A stretch of DNA of 64,000 nt from contig OZ021729.1 in assembly GCA_963978545.1 (NCBI GenBank), positions 90,364,466 to 90,428,465 on the forward strand, written 5' to 3'. Numbering within the stretch: position 1 is the stretch's first letter; every line of letters starts with the position of its first letter. The position numbers and the translations under genes are program-made. Source of the DNA: Linyphia triangularis. Lineage: Eukaryota > Arthropoda > Arachnida > Araneae > Linyphiidae. Positions 35,716-45,239 of the stretch are shown one piece after another. A model generated the notes under the pieces. The model had not been told where the DNA came from, ran no database searches, and saw nothing but the letters and a program-made list of their open reading frames with translations.

Positions 35716-36345
35716 AATGGCAGGGAAATGCATTTTCAATTCAAGCTGATTTGAAAAGCCAGAATGTAATATGGTTTAAAGCCTATGTCTTGGATTCGCA
35801 CTTAGCATGATGTACTTTGTGTGCCGAAAATGTCAGGATGGGAGAAAGTGCTTTAAAAAGCCATGCGAAGAGCAAAAATCATATGGACTTGGTTTCTGTA
35901 AAAAGTTTAGTTTAATGAGGATTGTTCGAACTAAATTTCTAATCATAAAAAAAATATCCCAAAAGCAGAGATTTTTCACAACAATCAACGTCGTCAGCCC
36001 AATGGAGGCCTATGTAACTGAAAACGAAGTTTAAAAGTACTGAAATACTATGGACAATGGACATTGAAATCCATAAAAAAACCATGGCTCTTGTAAATTA
36101 AATAAAAACATCGATAAATTATGTAATTGAATGTTCCCCGACAGTGTGATTGCATCTAAATTTCCATGTGGAGAAAAAAAAACTGCATATTATGCAGTAT
36201 TTGGAATCAAGCCTTCAGTCCTTCAGAGTTAATTGAAAGACAGTTTAACCAATAAGACTTTAGTGCTATTATTTGACGAAAATCTTTATATGATGAAACA
36301 AGAAAATCAAATAAATGTTCACATCTAATATTGGTGTAATTACCA
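35716..36345 (+). pseudogene. Decayed hAT-type transposase with N-terminal zinc finger
   Basis: Pieces in two frames match, in order, a hAT-like family widely repeated in animals. They start with the N-terminus MAGKCIFN (35717), then WFKAYVLDSHLA and a zinc-finger block CTLCAENVRMGESALKSHA ending in KNH (C-x2-C...H-x5-H). Then come the linker QKQRFFTTINVVSPMEAYVT and MFPDSVIASKFPCGEKKTAY followed by LLFDENLYDETRK near 36270-36300, which corresponds to the block holding the first catalytic aspartate of intact copies. Several stops and frameshifts make it non-functional. No C-terminal dimerisation region or TIRs were found, so it is truncated. Confidence 0.65.
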
Positions 36346-37282
36346 AGTAAGCACTAGCTACATTACTTCTGTTTTTATGAGACATGGTATAGCTTCTGAT
36401 ATATTGGAAGGTTCCCCCCCCCCCCCTATAGTAACCTAGTATATATATATATATATATTGTACTTACTCGATTTGAACATGCACCATTTGCCAATAAAAA
36501 AAATTTGGAATTTTTTTTGTATGTATTTGTGTTGATAATGTATCCTTGGAAAAGTCCTTGAATTTTTGTTTCTCCTTCAAGTGCACGAACCATGGAAAAG
36601 CTTCTTGCTGTTCTCATCATGTTATAAACAGAACCTGCTGTTAATTTACTCTCAGTCCTCTGTCCAATATCATAACACCCTCGATTTAATGTCAACGTAT
36701 CCCCCCCCCCCCCCGCCCCTCCCTTTTTTTCTTCTTCTCCCCAAGGCGAACTGCTTTTTTTCTCTTCTTAATGGCCCATCCGCAACCATATCCATATGTG
36801 TCTCATACTAGGACAGTGTCTATATCACGAGTACCATCTTGTGGATTTGTCTGCATTGTAAGTGAAGTCTTCCCACATTTCGAACCAACAAAAATTGTTT
36901 CTAACGTTTTAAATAGCATGTCTAATTTTGTCGTGTCCAGAAGATGTTGTGATTAGTGTTTGTGTCCCACTAACAAGATGATCTTGTAAAAAATCCTGTT
37001 CACTTATCAACGAAATTTGTACACTACTCTTCAGGGCAGAGCAAAGTGTTTCCTTTTTATTCTATCCTTTCTATTAACTTCGATTTTGTGTGAGTGTGTG
37101 GGTGGGTTGGCTGGCTGGCTGGTTGTGTATGTTTGCCGATTGCGGGCAAATCTGCAAATGCCTTTGTCGTCATCCAATCATGCTGAAACTTGGAGAATAG
37201 ATTCTATGTCGATGACAACATATCCTATCAAATTTTAGCGGTTGTCACTGTCACTAGAAGTTCACTTTTAAGGAATACTGAT
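36346..37282. other. AT-rich DNA with C homopolymers and (TA)n
   Basis: C runs at about 36413-36426 and 36700-36715 and a (TA)n run near 36441-36461. The short open frames here are composition effects. No gene recognised. Confidence 0.5.
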
Positions 37283-37462
37283 GCCAACCAAACGGTATAG
37301 TGGTTAGCGTGCTAGCTTCTGGACCGCGAGGTTGCGGGTTGCGAGTCCCGTGTTAGGCATGGGTGTGTGTAAATGTATGTTGGCTTGTCTAATGACGAAT
37401 GTTTCGGCACATTATAGCCCTCGTGTTGCTGACGGCGCCAGATAATCTGAAAAACAACCAAT
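37283..37462 (+). mobile_element. tRNA-derived SINE, family 1, copy b
   Basis: 180-bp plus-strand copy beginning GCCAACCAAACGGTATAG. The B box has an extra G (GGGTTGCGAGTCCC). The body ends GATAATCTGAAAAACAACC. A perfect 11-bp TSD, GGAATACTGAT, lies at 37272-37282 and 37463-37473. Confidence 0.95.
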
Positions 37463-37696
37463 GGAATACTGATAAACTAACTTGCAGTCGTCATCCAATC
37501 TCACTGAAATAGCATGTAACCGATCGTTAAAGAAACTCTTTCCTGTTTCAAAATTGTTTTAATAGATACATTTTAAAATTGTTTTAATCAGAATTAATAA
37601 AAAAAAAAGATATTTAGATGCGAGGGCATAAATTCGCATTCATTTTTAATGAATACATTTTGAAACGTAGTTTACCGCATATTTTGCTGATATAGA

Positions 37697-37926
37697 TGTG
37701 GGAGTAGACGATCAGAGAAGGGACACTTGTTGAGTGTAGATTCCAGCTTTAATGAATCCTTATTGCCTCTTATCTCATACTACATTAGGCACAAGCGCCT
37801 TTCTTACGTATATTCACATCGAGAATGTTCAGTGATCTGTCTCTCTAATCAGAATGAGGAATATCTCCCTCTGCCGCTAGGAGTCGCCACAAGGGATTCT
37901 CTAGTGGTGCGCCCCCTATCTCCACA
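37697..37926 (-). repeat. 3' LTR of the Gypsy element
   Basis: 230 bp, TGTGGGAG...CTCCACA on the plus strand, with the short inverted ends usual for LTRs. It is identical to the 5' LTR except at one base (TACGTATATT here, TACGTACATT there). A typical long polypurine tract just inside it is not obvious; the adjacent minus-strand text is AAGATGACCGAG. Confidence 0.97.
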
Positions 37927-38051
37927 CTCGGTCATCTTGGCGAACTATGTCCTCATAGTTTATGTCTGAAATTATCTGAAATACAATAAAAATACTAGAA
38001 AGAAAAATGCAAACGTTTAAAATTTTAAGACTTGGCAGTGAGCTCTAACAC

Positions 38052-41000
38052 TTAATTCCACGCTTTTATATGGTCTATAGCCGTGCTTGTCATGTTAGGC
38101 CCCTCGTGCTCGCCTACTTTTTTAACATCATACCTATGATTTTTCTTAACTGCTGTTATTTTGTAAGGACCAAAAAATTTTGTTTTTAGTTTTAATCCGG
38201 CTCCGAACTGGGTTCGTTGAATCGCTATGAGGTCGTTCACTTTGAATGTTCGAGGTTCCTTGCACTTTTTATTAAACTGTCTACGGTTTTCCTCCTGAAT
38301 TTTCAGTATATTATTCTTTGCCTCTTCTCGTATTTTTTCTCTTTCTTGGTTCATTTGGGCTATATTTTCTTCTTCGATAAGCTCTTTAATTTTTATGTCT
38401 TCTCTGTTTCTCATTTTTACACCAGTTAGTAGTTCGAACGGTGTATATCTTGTACTCCTTGAGCTTGTGCTATTGATGACCCTTTGTACACCTTCAACAA
38501 ACTTGTACCACTTTGTTGGATCTTCAATTGTGAGTTTGGCAAGTATTGGAATTAGGGTGTTGTGAACTCTTTCCACTTGTCCGTTGCCTCGATGAACTCC
38601 TGTCGTTGTTAACACATGTTCAATTCCTTCCTTCTGGCAATATTGTTGAAACTCATTCGAACTAAATGCTGATCCTCTGTCCGAGATTATTCGCTGAGGA
38701 TTCCCAAATATGGTTTTTTGTAATTCTAGCTTGTCAATTGCATTTTTTGCTGTGGTTGATTTGACTGGATAGAACCATACGAATTTTGTGAATGAGTCCA
38801 CTACTGAGAAAATATGCTGATATTGCTTATTTGTGGATGGTAGAGGCCCTATGTAGTCAACATGGTAAGTGCTTAGTGGTATGTTTTCTTTTGGTATGGG
38901 GTTCAGCAACCCTTCTGCCTTTCCTCTCTTTTTGTTACACAGAATGCAGTCCAAGCAGTTGGCAATTACACTTTCAATCATCTTTCTTGCTTTTGGTATG
39001 TAAAATTCTCGCCTTAGAATTTCTTCAGTTTTGGCCACTGCAAAATGTCCTTTGTTATGCACTTCTTTAATGATTTCATTTTGCAATGCTTGAGGTACAA
39101 CCAGCAGCTCTCTTCCATTTTCGTGCTTATACAAAATACCCTGCTTCACTGAGTGATCATTATCCTCTCCTTGTCGTATCAATTCTTTAAGCATTTTGAT
39201 GTGTTCATCCTCGTCTTGTGCTGCTGCTATCTTTGTAGTTATCTCAGCTTGCGATCTAGTCACCAACATGACTGTGTTTCTGCTTAATGCATCTACATGT
39301 GGCATCTTCTTTCCTGGGCGGTGGATTACCGTGTAGTCAAACTCTTCTAGCATTAAGGCCCATCTTGCTATCCTTGGTGTCAAGTCTTTTTTGTCGAGGG
39401 TTTTTTGAAATGCTGCACAGTCTGTTATTATTTTGAATTTGGACCCTACGAGGTAATTTCTAAATTTTTTAACTGCTTCTACGATTGCTAACATCTCTAA
39501 TTCGTAGCTTCCATATTTCTCTTGTTGGGGGTTGGTTTTTTTGCTCATATAATGTACTGGGTGAAATGCATTATCGTCTGCCTTCTGCAATATTATTGCT
39601 CCAAAACCCTGACTGCTTGCATCCGTATGTAGCTCTGTTTCTACTCCCTGTTTGAAGATATGCAGGACTGGCTCTTCTGATAATAACTGTTTAAGTTTAT
39701 TGAACGCTTCTCTCTGTTGCGGTCCAAATTGAAATTTAACATTGTCACGTAGAATATCACTTAGTGGTCTGGCTATTATGGCGTATTGATGAATGAATTT
39801 TCGAAAATATCCTGCGAGACCTAGAAAACTTTGAACCTGTCTTTCATTCTTTGGTTCTGGAAAGTTTTGCAATGCTTTTGTCTTATATGGGGATGGTTTG
39901 ACTGTCCCATTTTCTATCACATGGCCTAAAAATTCAATCTTGCGCTTCAGGAATTGACATTTTTTTAAGTTGATATCCAAGCCGTACTCTGATGCCACTT
40001 TAAATACTCTTTTTAACTTTTCTAGATTTCCCTCCTCTGTAGCACTAGGAATTATAATATCATCACAATATATTATTACTGTTGAGTCCCGTAATAGTTC
40101 TTTAAAGACCGTGTTTATGTAACGTTGGAATACTGGAGAAGACACAGACAATCCAAATGGACAACGCAAAAATTCGAAATGACCATTACAAGTATTGAAA
40201 GCTGTATATTTTGTGCTGTCCAGATCAATTCTCACATGATGATACCCACTCTTCAAGTCAAGGCAGGAATATACTTTTGCATCTTGCAGTTTGTCGATCA
40301 CGTCTTCAATCACAGGCAACGGGAAACAGTCCTTGACAATACGTTTATTTAACTTCCTGTAGTCCAAACAGAGACGATGTTCGTTATTGCGTTTCTTCGT
40401 GAGTACTATGGGTGCAGCAAAATCTGATACACTCTCTTTAATTATTCCCTTTTTTAACCAATCTTCAATTTGGGCGTCGATTATTTTCTGTTCACTCAAC
40501 GGAATTCTACGGCTACGAACATAAATGGGAGACTCGTCTGTTAAAATAATCTTCATACTCTGATTGGTATCCTTTATCTTATTCGGTTTATAATTATTCA
40601 CCAAACTAGTTAATTCGTCTTTGATTTCAGTGTTCTGTATATGCGTTACTTCAAGCTCGTCGCACTCTCTCAAGTTCGGTAACTCTGCAAATAAACATGC
40701 CGCAATTCTGCGCTGTTCGCCAGTTGTTCCGTCTGATATTACCAAGCCAAATGATTTCGCCACTGGTACGGGATTTTCTCTCTTCTTTTCGCCGTCAAGG
40801 TCTAATCTTTCTCGGGTCACACCAGTAAGATGACTAGCGCTTCTGCATTCGGAAGGCGGAGCTACAAATTTCTCCTCTGCTCTGCTTCCTGATTGGCTGC
40901 CGCGGCCGTCGATCTTCTTCTCAACTGTCAGAACAGATTTGATTGACATCTTGCGGAGCTCTTCGCCTTCATTTTCTCTTTTGGCCTCGCCAGACTGGCG

Positions 41001-42635
41001 CCTGATAACTTGTAAATAAAAAACACGTGGATCCTCTCGGAGCTGTCTGTAAAAGGATGGGTTTTCGAATTTTCCTATAACGTCCATTCCAATTATTAAC
41101 TCATTTGTGTGGTCTTTGATGACGTATATTTTTGCATTGACTGAATGAGTGTCGATTTTAATGTCAGTATGGAAATATCCTAATGGTTGTATTTCTATAT
41201 TACCTAACCCTTTTAGTAATATGTCATTTGTCATTAATTGGGGTGATCCTATTTTTATATACAAGTCCTCAGAAATGAAGGTGACTTGGCTCCCTGTATC
41301 ATTCAGAGCAACTATTTCATGATCGAATATTATTACCTTTGTGGTGCTTTTATTGTCAGTGTAACTATTAATTTTATCAATTGGATTATTATTACTTTCA
41401 TTTTCGGGATACACATTACTTTTATAATTAGGATAATTACTAATTACAGCTCTATTTGCCTTCTTTTTTGGACAGCTGGCCTGGCGGTGGCCTATTTCAT
41501 TACAATTAAAGCATTTAATACCTTGATTTTTAACTTCAAACTGGTTAGACTTATTAGGCCACTCTCTACTATTTAAAGTACCATTATTTCTTTCTTTATA
41601 CAAGTGGTTAGTACTGGTTTGAGCACGAATGAATGGACGTTCATGTATATTTTCTCTAGACTGCCAGTGCTTCCTGTTTTTTTCTTCATATTTATTTTCG
41701 CGAAATACCGTATTCTTTTTAAAATTATTTCTAGTTGAATCAAAGTCATCGAGTTTGTTGACCAAGATTTCTCTATTTTTTATTTTCGGAAGTTCGTCAA
41801 TGAAGTGTTCTCGAATTTCTTTGGGTAATTTTCTTTTTATTTGATCTACTAGCATTAATTCTTTTAAATCTTCAAATGTTGTGACATCAAGTCCACTCAA
41901 CCATTCGGTCAGATAATTATTTAGTTCGAAAGCAAAGTCTCTCCATGTCTGACATTGTTCTTTTTTATGGAAGGAGAATTGTATTCTGAACTGTTCTGGG
42001 CTAAGTCGGTATCGTCTCAGCAAAATGCTCTTAATGTGGTCGTAATTATTCGCTAGTGTTTCCGGCTCACGTGTTATTAAGCTTGCTATGTCAAGTGGAA
42101 GCAATGTAATTAAATAATTTACCCAAGTATCTTTCGATATTTCTAGACGACTAATTTGTCTCTCAAACAGTGTCAAGTAGATGCTTATGTCACTACCGTC
42201 AAACGGTTTCATATACTGTAATATATTTGGGCTTCTGCCTACTTCGTTTTCCCGTGCGTTTGTTACAGTAGCGCCATGTTGGCGAATTTCTGCTTCTATG
42301 CGCAGTTTCGCTAACTCGAATTCTTTCGCTTCCCTATCTTTTGCTAATTCAAACTCTTTCGCTTCCCTATCTTTTGCTAATTCAAACTCTTTCGCTTCCC
42401 TATCTTTTTCTTTCGCCAATGATTCCTCATTTTCACGATCATTTACAATTGTGTTTAACATATTTTTAACAAGGTTTTCATCATAATCGGCGTGTTCTGT
42501 TATTAATTTACATAATTGAGCGATTTTTGGATTAATGGGTTGTTCCAATCCCAGTTCATCTATTAAAACGAGTAAGTCATTCTTTCGTGCTCTGGCAAGA
42601 AACGCCATGTTAGTATAATCGAAAATTGTACTCAC
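38052..42635 (-). CDS. Gag-Pol polyprotein of the Gypsy retrotransposon (intact, 1527 aa)
   Basis: A single uninterrupted frame with no frameshift between gag and pol. Residues ~1-330 are Gag: an 11-residue unit DREAKEFELAK is repeated three times at ~78-110, then a capsid-like retrotransposon Gag domain (~135-300). A CCHC zinc knuckle lies at C375, C378, H383, C388. The aspartic protease motif is DTG at 446-448. The reverse transcriptase spans ~700-880, with CLDLKSGYHH at 791 and the catalytic YCDD at 856-859. RNase H has D1005, E1045 and D1072. The integrase has an HHCC finger (H1193, H1197, C1227, C1230) and the DD35E triad D1260, D1319, E1355. No chromodomain is evident at the C-terminus. 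The first ATG at 42635 gives a natural Gag N-terminus. The product would assemble into cytoplasmic particles, copy its RNA and integrate the DNA. A GC-rich, Gly/Ser/Glu-rich linker (~545-640) separates protease from reverse transcriptase. Confidence 0.97.
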   Translation of the reverse strand: MSTIFDYTNMAFLARARKNDLLVLIDELGLEQPINPKIAQLCKLITEHADYDENLVKNMLNTIVNDRENEESLAKEKDREAKEFELAKDREAKEFELAKDREAKEFELAKLRIEAEIRQHGATVTNARENEVGRSPNILQYMKPFDGSDISIYLTLFERQISRLEISKDTWVNYLITLLPLDIASLITREPETLANNYDHIKSILLRRYRLSPEQFRIQFSFHKKEQCQTWRDFAFELNNYLTEWLSGLDVTTFEDLKELMLVDQIKRKLPKEIREHFIDELPKIKNREILVNKLDDFDSTRNNFKKNTVFRENKYEEKNRKHWQSRENIHERPFIRAQTSTNHLYKERNNGTLNSREWPNKSNQFEVKNQGIKCFNCNEIGHRQASCPKKKANRAVISNYPNYKSNVYPENESNNNPIDKINSYTDNKSTTKVIIFDHEIVALNDTGSQVTFISEDLYIKIGSPQLMTNDILLKGLGNIEIQPLGYFHTDIKIDTHSVNAKIYVIKDHTNELIIGMDVIGKFENPSFYRQLREDPRVFYLQVIRRQSGEAKRENEGEELRKMSIKSVLTVEKKIDGRGSQSGSRAEEKFVAPPSECRSASHLTGVTRERLDLDGEKKRENPVPVAKSFGLVISDGTTGEQRRIAACLFAELPNLRECDELEVTHIQNTEIKDELTSLVNNYKPNKIKDTNQSMKIILTDESPIYVRSRRIPLSEQKIIDAQIEDWLKKGIIKESVSDFAAPIVLTKKRNNEHRLCLDYRKLNKRIVKDCFPLPVIEDVIDKLQDAKVYSCLDLKSGYHHVRIDLDSTKYTAFNTCNGHFEFLRCPFGLSVSSPVFQRYINTVFKELLRDSTVIIYCDDIIIPSATEEGNLEKLKRVFKVASEYGLDINLKKCQFLKRKIEFLGHVIENGTVKPSPYKTKALQNFPEPKNERQVQSFLGLAGYFRKFIHQYAIIARPLSDILRDNVKFQFGPQQREAFNKLKQLLSEEPVLHIFKQGVETELHTDASSQGFGAIILQKADDNAFHPVHYMSKKTNPQQEKYGSYELEMLAIVEAVKKFRNYLVGSKFKIITDCAAFQKTLDKKDLTPRIARWALMLEEFDYTVIHRPGKKMPHVDALSRNTVMLVTRSQAEITTKIAAAQDEDEHIKMLKELIRQGEDNDHSVKQGILYKHENGRELLVVPQALQNEIIKEVHNKGHFAVAKTEEILRREFYIPKARKMIESVIANCLDCILCNKKRGKAEGLLNPIPKENIPLSTYHVDYIGPLPSTNKQYQHIFSVVDSFTKFVWFYPVKSTTAKNAIDKLELQKTIFGNPQRIISDRGSAFSSNEFQQYCQKEGIEHVLTTTGVHRGNGQVERVHNTLIPILAKLTIEDPTKWYKFVEGVQRVINSTSSRSTRYTPFELLTGVKMRNREDIKIKELIEEENIAQMNQEREKIREEAKNNILKIQEENRRQFNKKCKEPRTFKVNDLIAIQRTQFGAGLKLKTKFFGPYKITAVKKNHRYDVKKVGEHEGPNMTSTAIDHIKAWN

Positions 42636-42730
42636 AGTTTTTCTGTTGACTTGTTACCTCGACTTGTGACAGTCAGTGCCTATGTTTCGTTATGGTCTTC
42701 CAGTGCTTGCTGGTCCCCTCCTTAATGATG

Positions 42731-43102
42731 TTGACCTCTTGTATTTGACACGAAGTTTCTTGGCTTCGACGGCGGTGTTCCAATGCTTGTTGTTTCCGCT
42801 AAACAATCCTCTTCGTCGGCGCTGACTTCGCTTTTCCGACGTGGTGGTTTCGCTTTCCGATGAGACGTGATTTCACTTTCCGGTCACTGTGCTAGCTGGT
42901 TCACTTCTCAGTGATATCGACTTCTTTTATTCGACACGAAGTTTCTTGGCTTCGTTAGCGGTGTTCCAATGCTTGTTGTTTCCGCTAGGCAATCCTCTTC
43001 GTCGGCGCTGACTTCGCTTTTCCGACGTGGTAGTTTCGCTTTCCGGTGAGACGTGGTTTCCCTTTCCGGTCACTGCGCTGTTATGTCGTTTACACTGCTA
43101 GG
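42731..43102 (-). repeat. Two ~186-bp tandem repeats in the Gypsy 5' leader
   Basis: GACACGAAGTTTCTTGGCTT begins at 42747 and again at 42933, and the following text (GGTGTTCCAATGCTTGTTG, TCCTCTTCGTCGGCGCTGAC) repeats in step, giving a 186-bp period and two copies. It lies in the untranslated leader between the primer site and Gag. Such leaders can hold promoter, enhancer or RNA-packaging signals; which applies here is unknown. Confidence 0.9.
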
Positions 43103-43262
43103 TGATACGACGGCTTATACTCCGATCCCCGGTTCACTGCTGGGTGACTACGGTGCTGTTCGGTTTCATTTGTACTCGTATCTCGTACTTCTGGTTTGCC
43201 CTTACACGTTCTGCCGTTTGGTTCTTAACGTAACGTTCTGACGCCTACTCAGTTCGTGATGC

Positions 43263-43272
43263 CGAGCCCCCA
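43263..43272 (-). promoter_or_regulatory. Primer binding site, probably for tRNA-Pro
   Basis: Directly next to the 5' LTR, with no spacer, the minus strand reads TGGGGGCTCG. This is complementary to the ten 3'-terminal bases (CGAGCCCCCA) of typical animal tRNA-Pro; the next base differs. It would prime minus-strand DNA synthesis. Confidence 0.7.
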
Positions 43273-43502
43273 TGTGGGAGTAGACGATCAGAGAAGGGAC
43301 ACTTGTTGAGTGTAGATTCCAGCTTTAATGAATCCTTATTGCCTCTTATCTCATACTACATTAGGCACAAGCGCCTTTCTTACGTACATTCACATCGAGA
43401 ATGTTCAGTGATCTGTCTCTCTAATCAGAATGAGGAATATCTCCCTCTGCCGCTAGGAGTCGCCACAAGGGATTCTCTAGTGGTGCGCCCCCTATCTCCA
43501 CA
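43273..43502 (-). repeat. 5' LTR of the Gypsy element
   Basis: 230 bp, one difference from the 3' LTR. It should hold the promoter for the genomic RNA on the minus strand. I could not place a clear TATA box. Confidence 0.97.
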
Positions 43503-44045
43503 TAGATGTTTTTAATATTTAAAATTAGATGTCAACACCTAGCTGACGCTGGCAACAGAAATTAATATAAAAATTAACCATCGAATCCAAAAAAAAATTT
43601 ACAATGCAGATAAAGAATTTATATTAAAAACATTTTATGGGTTTTATTATTATATTGTGGAATAACTATGCTGAGACCACAAATTCAAGCAAGAAGTATT
43701 CATGTATAAGGTTGGGACCATTTGCAACAATCCTTTGAAATTGATTAAGAGTGGCTCTTAAAATTAATATTTCTTATAAATGATGGTACCTCCACAAAAT
43801 GTTTTTTTTTTTTTTATATATATACATCCTGTCCCAAAAATATAGACAAAAACATAAAATACAATTCCCAGTAAAGATAAGAATGAGATGATTTTTTTTT
43901 TTTTTTCCATATGCGTATAATTATAAACACTACATGAAACACAAGTTAGGGTTAATTTATTCAAAGAAACAAAAACTGAATATATTTAGTAATACAGAAA
44001 TTAGGGTGTCCCATAATTATAGACTATTTGTTTTGTCGGTTATAT

Positions 44046-45239
44046 TTAAGGTTGAGGAACACAGTTACAAATGTTAGTATTTAATCGTGTAATCACTTCA
44101 AATACACGGTTTTCCATCGAAAGTACTAAGTTTTGCATTGCCTCTGGGGGCAGTTCAAACCATGCTTGCTCTATCGCTGCTTTAAGGTCCTTGGACGAAA
44201 AATATTGGCATCCATTTTCATATAATTTTCGTGCTAGATGTCCCCACACTTTCTCCATTAGATTTAAGTCTGGACCAGGCGATGGCCAGTCCATGACATT
44301 GATATTAATTATGTTAAACTACATATTTGTCGAGTTGGATACGTAAATAGGCGCACTGTCTTGTTGAAATACACATTTTGTTCCTCCCAGAAAATTCTGT
44401 AGTGTAATAAATTTAGCCTCTAATATTTGCTGATATTCTTTGGAGTTCATTTTCTTGCTACGAGTGGCCAAAAATGTCTGTTCATTAAATCCAAAACCAC
44501 CCCAAGTCATTACTGATTCTCCACCTTGTTGTCTATTAAAAAAAACTTCTTTGTTCGCTTCTTAAATCATGCCGCCGACCAAACGGTATAGTGGTTAGCG
44601 TGCTGGCTTCTAGACCGCGAGGTTGCGGGTTCGAGTTCCGTGTTGGCATGGGTGTTTGTAAATGTATGTTGGCTTGTCTAATGACGAAATGTTCGGCGCA
44701 TTATAGCCCTCGTTTTGCTGACGGCGCCAGATAATCTGAATACAACCAACCAATCTTAAATCATGCCAGTAAAGTTTATATCCATCTGGTCCATCCAAGT
44801 TCCACTTTTTCTCGTCACTAAATATTGTTGACAGCTATTTATCACCATAAGACATTTTCATTTCCCAGTTTAAACGTCCAGTTTTGTGGAGAACTTTTAA
44901 GCATGGTGTCTTCAACATTTTCTAGAAAATTATTTTTTTAGATTCCAGTATTCTTCTGTGAATGGCATTTTCGACACTCCAAAATTGGATGCAATTTGTC
45001 GCAATGACTTATTTTTTCTGGTTGCCATGCTTAGAATGATTCTGTCACTGCGTATTAGATGTTGTTTTTTGTGGACCATGTCTTTTCTTACTATAGACAA
45101 CTTGTCGCCATTATGCAAAATTCTGTTAACACTTCTTAAAGATATCTTTAAAATCTTGGATATATCTTTCGGGTGGTTGCTTTTTTTAAATCCAAAACTT
45201 CGATGATCTCCTCTTTCAAAATCTCTTTACCTCTAGGCA
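44046..45239 (-). pseudogene. Tc1-like transposase, disrupted
   Basis: Starts MPRGKEILKEEIIEVLDLKK at 45239 and shifts frame at an A run near 45181-45188. It continues through a helix-turn-helix (RKNKSLRQIASNFGVSK, about 44965-45025), and after the SINE insertion through the second catalytic aspartate block VFQQDSAPIYVS (about 44340). It ends in the Tc1 signature DWPSPGPDLNLMEKVWGHL (44230-44290) and a C-terminus at 44046. The HTH binds the TIRs and the DDE/D domain cuts and joins DNA. Here a frameshift, stops and the SINE make it inactive. Confidence 0.9.
44574..44753 (+). mobile_element. tRNA-derived SINE, family 1, copy c, inside the mariner
   Basis: 180 bp from GCCGACCAAACGG to the tail ACAACCAACCAA, B box GGTTCGAGTTCC. 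A perfect 14-bp TSD, TCTTAAATCATGCC, lies at 44560-44573 and 44754-44767. It interrupts the transposase frame, so the SINE arrived after the mariner. Confidence 0.96.

Larger units (their letters stand above)
37697..43502 (-). mobile_element. Full-length Ty3/Gypsy LTR retrotransposon
   Basis: A 5806-bp element on the minus strand. The order is 5' LTR (43273-43502), primer site (43263-43272), a ~640-nt leader, one 1527-codon Gag-Pol frame (38052-42635), a ~125-nt 3' leader and the 3' LTR (37697-37926). A 4-bp TSD, TAGA, flanks it (37693-37696, 43503-43506). The LTRs differ at one of 230 positions, so insertion is recent. All catalytic motifs are intact, so it may still be active. There is no env-like frame. 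The order protease, reverse transcriptase, RNase H, integrase places it in Ty3/Gypsy (Metaviridae-type) rather than Copia. Confidence 0.97.

Noticed and set aside
38217..42486. Many open frames of 70-100 codons on the plus strand across the Gypsy element
   Set aside because: They are antisense shadows of the 1527-codon Gag-Pol frame with no motifs of their own.
37697..43502. Possibility of an endogenous retrovirus with env
   Set aside because: No third open frame lies between integrase and the 3' LTR (only about 125 nt).
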